A stretch of DNA of 64,000 bases from JBEKOF01 sp049513975. GTDB lineage: Bacteria > Verrucomicrobiota > Verrucomicrobiia > Limisphaerales > Palsa-1400. The position numbers and the translations under genes are program-made. The notes beneath the pieces are model-generated. The model did no database searches. It was not told the origin of the DNA and was given only the letters and a program-made list of their open reading frames with translations. Where the stretch lies: contig JBEKVM010000034.1 in assembly GCA_049513975.1 (NCBI GenBank), positions 1 to 64,000 on the forward strand. The letters run 5' to 3'. Of this stretch, positions 40,290 through 49,269 are shown in pieces; within the stretch, counting starts at the first letter, position 1, and the number at the start of each line of letters is the position of its first letter.

Positions 40290-42743
40290 ATGAACGTGAT
40301 TGGATGTAATTCGGGATCAGGCCGATGGCGGCGGAATACCGGGAGGGCGGCGCTGGCGGCCGGATGGGTGTTGGTCGTCTTCAGTCCCGGCGCCCGCGCC
40401 CAGGCGGTGACCAACTATATTGACCAGTTCAATCCGGGCGGCACGGGCGGTTACAACTATGCCTCTGGCCAAATCACCAACGTCTGGGACAACTGGTTCG
40501 GAGGCGCGTTCCAATCGCTCGTCTGGGACCCCAATAATGACGCCAACAACGATCCAGGCTCAGGCTCCATGAAAATCACCGCCAATTATGAGTCCGCCAA
40601 TAACCAGATCGAAATTTGGGACGAGGGGCAGATCAACCCGCCGTTGAATGGCTACTTGCTGACCAATTTCTCCTGCGACGTCATGTTCGCCTCCGCCTCG
40701 GCCGCCACGGTCAACGGGAGCGGGCAAACCATTTATGGCCATCTGCAGTTTGGCGCCAGGACGCCCACTTACGGCCAGGATTACTTCGGGAGCGTCGAGG
40801 TCCCGGCGGGCTTCAACGGCTGGACGCATGTGAACATTCCGATCAACGCCAACACCGATGCGAATCTGGCGGGCATTGTGGATGTGCTGATTCACATTTA
40901 CGGGCCTTACTATTCCGGTTCACCACTGAGCGGGTCGTCAACCTTCTGGGTGGACAACATCGCCTTTTCCGGCCCGGCGCCGCCGCCCTTGTCCACCAAC
41001 TGTTACATTGACTCTAGCAACGTCTTTCAACGGATTGACGGCTTTGGAGCGTCGTCGGCCTGGAATGGCGGCATCTCCACCACCCAGGGCAATCTTCTGT
41101 ATTCAACCAACACCAACATCGTTTACACGGACAACCTGGGTGCCAGGAGCACCAACAACGGCATCGGCCTTTCCCTGTTGCGCAGCCGCATCGTGCCCGG
41201 AGGCGCCACCATCGAGCACGGCATCATGCAGCAGGCGCAGTCCCTTGGGGCCAGGGTTTGGAGCACGCCCTGGAGTCCGGCCGCGAACTTCAAGAGCAAC
41301 ACCAACATCAACGGCGGCAGCTTTGTCGGCACCAGCAACAATTACTACGCCTACGCCAGCCAGATGGCCGGGTATGTCGCCTCGATCAAGCGCAACTACG
41401 GCATCAATCTCTATGTCATTTCCATCCAAAACGAGCCGGACGCCAACGTCACCACTTACGAATCGTGCAATTGGACGGCGCAACAAATTCATGATTTTGT
41501 CCCCTTCCTTTACAACGCCCTGGCCGCCAGTAACGTCAGCGCCACCAAAATCATGCTTCCCGAATCGCAGAATTGGCAGGATTACTCCAATCTGGCTCTC
41601 CCCACCTTGACCGACCCCGTCGTGGCCGCCCACGTGGCCATTCTCGCCGACCACAATTACGACGGCGCCAACGGGCCGGCCGTCTTGACCAAGACGACCT
41701 ACGGCAAGGCCCTCTGGGAAACGGAAGTCTCCATTCTCAGCGGCAGCGACAGCAGCATCACCAACGGCGTCTATTACGCGCAACGGATTTTCCTTTTCCT
41801 GACGCAGGCCCAGGCCAGCGCCTGGCATTACTGGTGGCTCATCAGCCTCGACAGCACGGGTAACGAGGGACTCCTGGACAACCACGCCGCTCTTACCAAA
41901 CGCCTCTTCACCCTTGGCAACTACAGCCGCTTTGTCCGCCCCAACTACTATCGCATCGGCGTCAGCAACACCAGCGCCGCCTTGATCAGCGCCTACAAAG
42001 ACTCCGCTTCCCCAAACTTCGCCATCGTGGCGGTCAACACCAATGCCACGGCGGACCAGCCGCAAACCTTCATCCTCACCAACTTCATCACCACCGGCTC
42101 GGTCGTTCCGTGGATCACTTCGGCCGCCCTGTCCCTCAGCAACCAGCCTCCGCTGGCGGTCAACGGCAGCTCCTTTGCTTACACCCTGCCCTCTCTCAGC
42201 GTCGTCACCTTCGTCGGGCAGGCCAGCACCAACACCGCGCCCGTGCTGGCGCCGCTCGCCGACCAAACCATCAACGCCGGCGTTATCCTCCTGCTCACCA
42301 ACAAGGCGACGGACGCAGAATCCCCGCCGCAAACTCTCACCTTCAGCCTGTTGGCCGCGCCTTTCAACGCCACCCTCGACAGCGCCAGCGGCCTTTTCAC
42401 TTGGCGCCCGCCCGTGACCCGGGCCGGCGCCACCAACCCGGTGACCGTGAGGGTGACCGATAACGGCCTGCCGCCCCTCAGTGCGACCAACACCTTCAAC
42501 GTCATCGTCAATCCGCTCACTCCCGTCCTCCTCGGCCCCATCGGGTCGGACGCCGGCGGCGGCGTCAGCATCCCGGTGACCGGGCCGCGCGGGCCGGACT
42601 ATACTCTGCTCATGGCCACCAATCTGCCCGCCGCCCATTGGCAGCCATTATTCACCACCAATTCGCCAGCGCTGCCGGTGACACTGCTGGACACAAACCA
42701 CGCCGACACGGCGCGGTTCTACCGAATCCAGATCGGGCCATGA
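40290..42743 (+). CDS. Secreted GH30-family xylanase (glucuronoxylanase type) with N-terminal beta-module and C-terminal Ig-like domain
   Basis: 817 residues from ATG 40290 (a GTG at 40263 is possible). A signal peptide (ALAAGWVLVVFSPGARAQ) is followed by a carbohydrate-binding-like beta domain (~45-230). The GH30 TIM barrel with side beta domain starts at FQRIDGFGASSAWN (~250) and runs to ~640. The acid/base is E382 in IQNEPD and the nucleophile is E479 in LWETEVS; SAWHYWWLISL and NYSRFVRPNYYRI follow. Residues ~655-745 are a cadherin/He-PIG-like domain, and the tail ends ARFYRIQIGP. Subfamily 8 enzymes cut xylan next to (methyl)glucuronic acid branches, fitting the glucuronoxylan genes downstream. 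Confidence 0.87.
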   Translation: MNVIGCNSGSGRWRRNTGRAALAAGWVLVVFSPGARAQAVTNYIDQFNPGGTGGYNYASGQITNVWDNWFGGAFQSLVWDPNNDANNDPGSGSMKITANYESANNQIEIWDEGQINPPLNGYLLTNFSCDVMFASASAATVNGSGQTIYGHLQFGARTPTYGQDYFGSVEVPAGFNGWTHVNIPINANTDANLAGIVDVLIHIYGPYYSGSPLSGSSTFWVDNIAFSGPAPPPLSTNCYIDSSNVFQRIDGFGASSAWNGGISTTQGNLLYSTNTNIVYTDNLGARSTNNGIGLSLLRSRIVPGGATIEHGIMQQAQSLGARVWSTPWSPAANFKSNTNINGGSFVGTSNNYYAYASQMAGYVASIKRNYGINLYVISIQNEPDANVTTYESCNWTAQQIHDFVPFLYNALAASNVSATKIMLPESQNWQDYSNLALPTLTDPVVAAHVAILADHNYDGANGPAVLTKTTYGKALWETEVSILSGSDSSITNGVYYAQRIFLFLTQAQASAWHYWWLISLDSTGNEGLLDNHAALTKRLFTLGNYSRFVRPNYYRIGVSNTSAALISAYKDSASPNFAIVAVNTNATADQPQTFILTNFITTGSVVPWITSAALSLSNQPPLAVNGSSFAYTLPSLSVVTFVGQASTNTAPVLAPLADQTINAGVILLLTNKATDAESPPQTLTFSLLAAPFNATLDSASGLFTWRPPVTRAGATNPVTVRVTDNGLPPLSATNTFNVIVNPLTPVLLGPIGSDAGGGVSIPVTGPRGPDYTLLMATNLPAAHWQPLFTTNSPALPVTLLDTNHADTARFYRIQIGP

Positions 42744-42774
42744 ATCACGCAAATCAAACCAGGAGAACACCGTC

Positions 42775-43065
42775 TATGCGGAAGATAATGCCAAGGGCTC
42801 TTACCCCTCATTCCCCATCGCGGGCACGGACGGAGAAAATCCGACGGATGTTTCCACCGGAATGGCGCCGGCCCTTCTTCCTTACGGGCTTTCAGTCTCC
42901 ATGTGGTTCTGTCCGGTCAGGACGGAGGACTTTGACAAGGCCAACACCCTCTTCGAGGCGACTTATCACCACCCGATTCAAACCGGCCATGTGGACACCC
43001 ACTCTCTGCCAAACATCCAGTGGCAAATGACGGGGAACAGCGGCGCGCAAAGCTGGTTCTATTGA
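42775..43065 (+). pseudogene. Internal fragment of an H-X9-DG pilin-like protein gene
   Basis: From 42775 the frame reads YAEDNAKGSYPSFPIAG, PALLPYGLSVSMWFCPVR, then TLFEATYHHPIQT, and ends SGAQSWFY. The YAEDN...YP and WFCP signatures match the middle of the DUF1559-like secreted pilin proteins found intact at 47460 and 48361. Both the leader and the H-X9-DG tail are missing. It lies 30 bases after the GH30 gene. Confidence 0.7.
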
Positions 43066-43367
43066 AACCAGAGGATTCTCCATGAAAATCGTAGTTTTAT
43101 CCATTGCATTGCCACCCGTATATTGGCACAATCAGAAGCACGCCCACATATGGCCCTTGGCAGTCGTCCATGCCAGCGAAAGATAGCTGATGAATTTGCT
43201 CACGGCCGAAACTAATGCCGCCATCGCAAACGCAAAACCGGGCCAGATCAACCGTTGCAACAACCGCAAAAATGAAACACCTGGGAAAGCTCCCATTTTT
43301 GATCGTCATTGATGGGTAGTCCGCTTCCCAAGCCAGGCAACCAGGTAAAAAATCAAATGAAATCCTT
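43066..43367. other. Intergenic region, no gene seen
   Basis: It holds short open frames only (for example a 34-codon frame from ATG 43082) and no repeat I recognise. It probably contains the promoter of the PATR protein gene. Confidence 0.4.
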
Positions 43368-46300
43368 ATGAAAAAGCAAATCATGCCGTATCTGTCCTTC
43401 GTCCTCATTGTTTTGTGCAGCGTCTTCGCCCCGGCGGCGGCCTTTGCCCAGCCAAATGGAAATGCAACCCAAACCTTAATCTGGACTGGCGGACCTGCTG
43501 GAATTGGAACGGATATTGACTATAGCACCAATTGGGGTCTCAGTGCCAACGGTGCGATAGCCACCCTCACCCAGTTGGAGTGGAACGGCCTCGTGGCCGG
43601 TAATCTGAATTTGACTTACAACGCCGGCGTTCTCGCCAGCGGCGCCGGAGGGAATGGTTATTTTCTTTATCTTACGGGGAATCAAACCGGTTCGGTAACC
43701 ATCGGTACTACGGATGCGACTTCCCAGCCTCTTGCCATAACCAGCATCCAAATTGACGAAGGCGCCGGGGCGTTTACCTTGGGGGGTGACGCCACACACA
43801 CTATGGAGTGGATTGGCCGGCCGGGCGGGGCCTTTCACGGCCTGACCAACAACTCAGCGAACACGGCCACCATCACTTCAAACCTTTTCTTTCAGGCAGG
43901 CGCCGGCGCCGTCTTCACGTTGGACTTTGCCGGATCAGGCAATTGGGCGGTCAGCAATTACCTTGGCAACAACAACGGCCCCACCATCACCATCCAAAAA
44001 GACGGTTCCGGCACGTTGACCTGGACTCCGTGCGGTTATGTTGATGCCGACGGTATTACCTCCCCTATTACCATCAATCAAGGCCTGTTTGTTCTCGCGG
44101 GCTATCACCCCAAAATCAACACCCAGGTTATCGTTGTCATCGGCGGCGCGATTTTCGACTTCAATGCTCCTTCGCAAGCGCAGACGCTTGCCGGCCAAAT
44201 TGCCGGCGCGGGCCAGGTTCAGGTGGACAACGGCACACTCACGCTGGCGGGCGCAAATACCTTTACTGGCAACTTGGTCCTCAACGGCGGCACGGTGGTT
44301 GCCGACAGCGCCGAGACCCCCACGGTGCAAGGCCCGCTCGGTGAAGGCAACATCATTGTATTTAACGGCGGCACGCTGGAATTCACTTCCATCGACTTCG
44401 CCGATTACTCTGCGGTGTTCAGCACGGCGCCGGGCCAGTTGTACAACTTTAATGCCAACGGGCAAAACCCGGTGTTGGCGACAGGACTGACCAGCAGCGG
44501 CGGCTCGCTCAGCTTGACCGGTCCCGGCTCGCTTACCCTGGCAGGCATAAACACTTACAACGGAGGGACTTTAGTCAACTCCGGCAAACTGATAATTTCA
44601 GGCACGAATTCCGGCACCGGCAACATCACGGTGGCCAACAGCGCGTCTCTCGGCGTTTACGAAAACGACGCGCAAGTTACGCCGACGGCGCTGGTTGTGG
44701 GCACAACCTCCGGCGCGACCCTGGAATTCAACAACCTCACCAACGCAACGACCCCGCCTATTGCGGCTGGCACCGTTACATCCGGCGGCGTCATCACCAT
44801 CAACATCAACAGCGGCACGTTCACCGCCGTTGGCCAGACCTTTCCGTTGTTCTCGTGGTCCAGCGGCACGGCCCCGGCGGTTCAACTTGGGCTTGTGACT
44901 GGCGCGGGGGGCTTCCTCTCCACCAACGGCACTACCATCAAATTTAACGTTACCGCCCTTGCGTATGATTGGACCGGCCTGAACAACCACTTCTGGGACA
45001 CATTCACCACGGGCAACTGGATTGCCAATGGCCAGTCGGCCGTTTTTGCCAACGGCGGCCCGGCTGTTTTCAACGACAATGCCACTGGAACAACCGCCGT
45101 GACCTTCAACGCCGTTGTTTCCCCGTCCAGCACTACTTTTAATGACACCACATTGGCTTACAACCTCGGTTCAACCTCCGCAGGTTATCTCGCTGGCAGC
45201 GGCGGCTTGATCAAGCAAGGCGCCAACACCCTCACGGTCTATGGCGGTTACGATGCCAACACCGGCCCCACGACCCTTCTCGGAGGCATGGTGACCGTCG
45301 GCTCGCTGGCCAACGGCGGTTTGCCCAGTGACATCGGCGCCGCGAACAACAGCGCCGCAAGTCTGGTGCTCAACGGCGGCGATTTGCAATACACCGGCCC
45401 CGGCGCGGGCATTGATCGCTTGTTCACCATCGGCACCGCCGGCGGCACGATTGACGCCTCGGGTTCTGGCGCGCTGATGTTGACCAACACCGGCTTGCTC
45501 GCCATGAGCGGCTCCGGCGCGCGGGTGCTCACTTTGACGGGCACCGACACGGAAACCAACGTCCTCGCCGCCGTGCTCTCCGACAGTGGCCTCGGGACTC
45601 AGGTGGCGGTCAGCGGTACGACCACCTGGGCTTTGACCGCGAACAATACAAACACCGGCCTCACCACGATTAATCCCGGCGCGAAGCTCCAAGTCGGCCT
45701 GGGCGGCGCAAGCGGCTCCCTCGGCGGCAGCGTCAAGGACAACGGCGTGCTCGTCTTCAACAATTCCGGCACTGTGACCAACGGCCTCATCAGCGGCACC
45801 GGCTCCGTCACCGTGCAGACCGGCACGGTCGTGCTGTCCTCTAACAACACCTATAATGGCGGCACAACCGTCAACGGCACCTTGCAAATGGGCACCGGCG
45901 GCGCCGGCGGCGCGTTGTTCGACAACGCCTCCTTGGTTAATAACGGCCTGGTCATCTTCGACTGCACGGGTGGCGCTACTCTGGTGAACACCTCCGTCAC
46001 CGGAGCGGGAAATTTTATTTTTCACAAGGGTTTCACGGAGCTTGCATTTTACAACGACAATTATACCGGCTGGGTGCAGATTGACCCGGGGGCGACGTTC
46101 CAGCCTTCCTATGGCAATACCGCCGGCGTTGCCGGCCCGTTCGGCGTTTCGGCCATCACCAACAACGGCACCTTGTTCATGACCAGGCAGGACGCAATTG
46201 TGCCCACTTCGGCCGGAGGCCCACCCGTCGTCTTCAGCATCCCCGCCAACATCGTCGGCTCGGGTAGGGTGGTCAAAGAAAACAACAACCAGAACGCCGG

Positions 46301-47438
46301 CGGGATAGGGCTTGTCGGCACCAACACTTATACCGGCGACTCGTTCATCGCCGGCGGCGGGATTTACCTCGGCGATAACGCCACCGTCGGTGGCGGCCAG
46401 ATTGTCGGCACGGTCTATTTTACAAACACCACCACTACATTCGACAACCCCCGGGTGCTCGTGTTCTACCGCCCCGACAACTTCATCTTCACCAACAACA
46501 TCATCGGTGCGGTAACCGTCTCCGCGGGCGGAAACTTTGGCACCATCGAGCAAAGCGGCACCGGCGCGGTGACGATTACCGGCAATAACACTTATGTTAG
46601 TGGCACGATCATTGACGCAACCACGACGCTGCAAGTCGGCGCGGGCGGCACCAACGGCAACCTCGGTGGCGGCGCCGTCACTGACAACGGAACCCTCGTC
46701 TTTGACCTTTCGAAGACCTTGGTTTTCACCAACGCCATTGGCGAAACGAGTGGCGACCTGGGTGCCCTGGTGCAAATCGGCTCCGGCACGCTGAAGCTGA
46801 CGGGCGCGAACACCTATACCGGGGCTACCACCATCAGCAACGGCTCACTGGTGGTCACTGCCGTCGGCGGCGACATGGACGTTTACGGCGGCATTCTCAA
46901 TCCGGGCGGGGATCCCACGGTCAATACGCTGACGGTGGCGGGCAATCTGAACATGAATGCGGGAACCATTGTGGCTTACGTGAACGAGGCGTTGTCGCCG
47001 CCAAACACCACCATCGCGGTCACCGGTTCCATTGACATTACCGGAGGCACTTTGAAACTGGTCAACATCGGCGCCACCGGCCTCGCGGTCGGAGACGTGT
47101 TCAACATCTTCGGCAGCACACCGACGATCACCAGTCTTAGTGGCTTGACGATTGTTTCGCCCGGTTTCGCCGCCATATACAATGGGAACGGCTCGTTCAA
47201 GGTGACCTCCGTCGCGGCGCCGGGAAGCGATGTCATCACTGCGGCTGTGGCGGCCGGGCAGTTGAACCTGTCCTGGCCGTCCGTTTGGACGGGCATGCTT
47301 TTGCAAATCCAGACCAATCCGGACTCGATCGGTATTAGCACGAATTGGGTCACCATTGCGGGAACTGACAGCGGCAACACTTACTCGGCCCCACTGAGCA
47401 GGAGCGGGTGTGTATTCTATCGTCTGGCGCCGCAATAG
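43368..47438 (+). CDS. Large secreted protein with autotransporter-associated (PATR) beta-strand repeats
   Basis: 1356 residues with signal peptide (YLSFVLIVLCSVFAPAAAFA). At least seven PATR-type repeats are readable: TLAGANTFTGNLVLNGGTVV, LTLAGINTYNGGTLVNSGKL, LSSNNTYNGGTTVNGTLQM, GTNTYTGDSFIAGGGIYL, ITGNNTYVSGTIIDATTTL, KLTGANTYTGATTISNGSLV and a looser copy near ANNTNTGLTTINPGAKLQV. They are expected to stack as a right-handed beta-helix. No C-terminal autotransporter barrel is present; the chain ends in a Verrucomicrobia-type tail (NWVTIAGTDSG, VFYRLAPQ). It is probably a cell-surface or extracellular fibre or adhesin. Two pilin-like genes follow immediately. Confidence 0.85.
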   Translation: MKKQIMPYLSFVLIVLCSVFAPAAAFAQPNGNATQTLIWTGGPAGIGTDIDYSTNWGLSANGAIATLTQLEWNGLVAGNLNLTYNAGVLASGAGGNGYFLYLTGNQTGSVTIGTTDATSQPLAITSIQIDEGAGAFTLGGDATHTMEWIGRPGGAFHGLTNNSANTATITSNLFFQAGAGAVFTLDFAGSGNWAVSNYLGNNNGPTITIQKDGSGTLTWTPCGYVDADGITSPITINQGLFVLAGYHPKINTQVIVVIGGAIFDFNAPSQAQTLAGQIAGAGQVQVDNGTLTLAGANTFTGNLVLNGGTVVADSAETPTVQGPLGEGNIIVFNGGTLEFTSIDFADYSAVFSTAPGQLYNFNANGQNPVLATGLTSSGGSLSLTGPGSLTLAGINTYNGGTLVNSGKLIISGTNSGTGNITVANSASLGVYENDAQVTPTALVVGTTSGATLEFNNLTNATTPPIAAGTVTSGGVITININSGTFTAVGQTFPLFSWSSGTAPAVQLGLVTGAGGFLSTNGTTIKFNVTALAYDWTGLNNHFWDTFTTGNWIANGQSAVFANGGPAVFNDNATGTTAVTFNAVVSPSSTTFNDTTLAYNLGSTSAGYLAGSGGLIKQGANTLTVYGGYDANTGPTTLLGGMVTVGSLANGGLPSDIGAANNSAASLVLNGGDLQYTGPGAGIDRLFTIGTAGGTIDASGSGALMLTNTGLLAMSGSGARVLTLTGTDTETNVLAAVLSDSGLGTQVAVSGTTTWALTANNTNTGLTTINPGAKLQVGLGGASGSLGGSVKDNGVLVFNNSGTVTNGLISGTGSVTVQTGTVVLSSNNTYNGGTTVNGTLQMGTGGAGGALFDNASLVNNGLVIFDCTGGATLVNTSVTGAGNFIFHKGFTELAFYNDNYTGWVQIDPGATFQPSYGNTAGVAGPFGVSAITNNGTLFMTRQDAIVPTSAGGPPVVFSIPANIVGSGRVVKENNNQNAGGIGLVGTNTYTGDSFIAGGGIYLGDNATVGGGQIVGTVYFTNTTTTFDNPRVLVFYRPDNFIFTNNIIGAVTVSAGGNFGTIEQSGTGAVTITGNNTYVSGTIIDATTTLQVGAGGTNGNLGGGAVTDNGTLVFDLSKTLVFTNAIGETSGDLGALVQIGSGTLKLTGANTYTGATTISNGSLVVTAVGGDMDVYGGILNPGGDPTVNTLTVAGNLNMNAGTIVAYVNEALSPPNTTIAVTGSIDITGGTLKLVNIGATGLAVGDVFNIFGSTPTITSLSGLTIVSPGFAAIYNGNGSFKVTSVAAPGSDVITAAVAAGQLNLSWPSVWTGMLLQIQTNPDSIGISTNWVTIAGTDSGNTYSAPLSRSGCVFYRLAPQ

Positions 47439-47459
47439 AGCCGTAATAAGGATAAGAAT

Positions 47460-48314
47460 ATGCCGAAGGAGAAAACAGGACGGAGTGGGTGGCGGGTGAA
47501 CCCCGCCCACTCCTGCGCCCGGGGGTTCACATTGATCGAGCTGTTGGTGGTCATCGCCATCATCGCCATACTGGCCGCGCTGCTCCTGCCTGCCCTGGCC
47601 AAGGCCAAGCAGCAGGCCGTTCGCACCCAGTGTTCCGGCAGCGTCAGAAATCAAGTCTTGGCCCTGACCATGTACGCGCACGATAACAATAATTATTTCC
47701 CGAACAGTGCCAACATTGGAAACTGGGCCTGGGACATGCCCACTTACGTCCAGAATTTCATGGCTGCCAATGGCGCTCCCATGAAGGTCTGGTATGATCC
47801 GGGCACCGATGCAATATTCACCCCTCAACAATACATTGTGGAATGGACGAATTACAACGCCGATGGCTGGGGCAACGTAGGTTACGCGCTGACTTTGCCG
47901 GGGACGGCCTCCTATTCGCAGATAGTGGGTGGTTTCCAATTTATAACCAACATCAATACCAAGTTGACCGCCACGAGCGTTATTAACGCCGTGGAAGAAG
48001 TTGTGCCGATTGTGCCGTCGAAGCGCGCCCTGACCGCCTGCGCCACATTGACGGATGCCTCGGATGCTCCGTCGGCCGCCACGGTAAACACCGCGAAGTA
48101 CACCTACAAATGGGTTCATGTGGCTGACGGTTTCATGGAGGGCGCGCCCCTCTTTGGGAATAACGCAGCCACCTCCAGCGCGCATTTGGACACTCCAACC
48201 CTTCCCAGCGGCTGCAATGCCAGCACGGTGGACGGGCATGTCGAGTGGCGTCCCTTTAGCGTGTTACTCCCGCGCGCCGGCAGCCAGAGTGGGGTTCCCT
48301 TTTTTTATTATTGA
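47460..48314 (+). CDS. Prepilin-like secreted protein with H-X9-DG tail
   Basis: 284 residues. A 21-residue Cys/Arg-containing leader precedes the class III cleavage site G|FTLIELLVV and its hydrophobic helix (to LLLPALAKAKQQA), then MYAHDNNNYFP, and near the end SAHLDTPTLPSGCNASTVDG followed by HVEWRPF, the H-X9-DG pattern. Proteins of this type are abundant in Verrucomicrobia and Planctomycetes and are thought to be exported as pseudopilins; precise roles are unknown. It starts 21 bases after the PATR gene, so co-expression is likely. Confidence 0.85.
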   Translation: MPKEKTGRSGWRVNPAHSCARGFTLIELLVVIAIIAILAALLLPALAKAKQQAVRTQCSGSVRNQVLALTMYAHDNNNYFPNSANIGNWAWDMPTYVQNFMAANGAPMKVWYDPGTDAIFTPQQYIVEWTNYNADGWGNVGYALTLPGTASYSQIVGGFQFITNINTKLTATSVINAVEEVVPIVPSKRALTACATLTDASDAPSAATVNTAKYTYKWVHVADGFMEGAPLFGNNAATSSAHLDTPTLPSGCNASTVDGHVEWRPFSVLLPRAGSQSGVPFFYY

Positions 48315-48360
48315 CATCCTGCGTCCTGGCTTTTCCAATGGATTTATGGTAAATTAATTC

Positions 48361-49176
48361 ATGATTAAGTCCATGGCACTGACAGCGCCGCTTTCGCATA
48401 TCGAAGTTAACGGCAAATCCGGTGCGAAATGCCGGCGGAGAGGCGGCTTTACCCTCATCGAACTGCTGGTGGTGATCGCCATCATTGCCATTCTCGCCGC
48501 GCTGCTGCTTCCCGCCCTGGCGCTGGCCAAGGAAAAAGGCAGACGGACCCAGTGCCTGAGCAACCTGCGCGTTGTCCTGGTCGGCTGTTCCATGTATGCC
48601 ACCGACAACCATGAGATGTTCTTCAATGCGCGGGACAACGAGGTCCAGATCTGCCTGGATCCTCCGGAGGGCATCACTTCCACCGAAGCGGGCTTGATCG
48701 TCAAATCGAACACGCCCAGCGTCTGGACCTGCCCGAACCGGCCGGGATTTCCCTTCTATGATGCCGGCAATGCTCAATGGGCCATTGGTTACCAGTATTT
48801 CGGCGGCATCAGCAATTGGCTCAATCCGCGCGGCACCTTCCTCTCCTGCAGCCCCATCAAACAGTCCCGCGCCCAGCCCTACTGGGTTCTGGCCTCCGAC
48901 TCCACCATGAAAATTGACGGAACTTGGGGCGGGGGCGGGGTGGATGCCGATGGATTCGACTTCCGCTACATGCCGTCCCATCTCCCCAACAGAGTTCCCG
49001 ACGGCGGCAATGAGGTCTTTATGGATGGTTCCGCCCGCTGGGTTCCATTCAAGTCCATGTATTACTTGACCACCTGGAACGCGGATGGAACCCGCATCGC
49101 CTACTTTTACCAGAATCCCGTTGATTTTGACCCAAAACTGATAAATGTGCTGAGCCAGTTGGCCGCCACTCCCTGA
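48361..49176 (+). CDS. Prepilin-like secreted protein with H-X9-DG tail
   Basis: 271 residues from ATG 48361. Leader RRRGGFTLIELLVVIAIIA, helix to LLLPALALAKEKGRRTQCLS, then MYATDNHEMFF, WTCPNRPGFPF, and SHLPNRVPDGGNEVFMDGSA with RWVPF (the H-X9-DG region). It is a paralogue of the preceding gene, 46 bases downstream, with near-identical leader but diverged body, which suggests different cargo or partner surfaces on a common export handle. Confidence 0.85.
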   Translation: MIKSMALTAPLSHIEVNGKSGAKCRRRGGFTLIELLVVIAIIAILAALLLPALALAKEKGRRTQCLSNLRVVLVGCSMYATDNHEMFFNARDNEVQICLDPPEGITSTEAGLIVKSNTPSVWTCPNRPGFPFYDAGNAQWAIGYQYFGGISNWLNPRGTFLSCSPIKQSRAQPYWVLASDSTMKIDGTWGGGGVDADGFDFRYMPSHLPNRVPDGGNEVFMDGSARWVPFKSMYYLTTWNADGTRIAYFYQNPVDFDPKLINVLSQLAATP

Positions 49177-49269
49177 ACGATTCCGCTTGGCAATTGGCGG
49201 TTCTCGCTGTCTCATCCCCCATAAATGTGCAAGGATTGCAGGATGATAAACCCCCGTTCTTGAAGAGAT

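Noticed and set aside
43368..47438. Classical type V autotransporter
   Set aside because: PATR repeats are present but no C-terminal beta-barrel translocator domain or terminal aromatic strand set.
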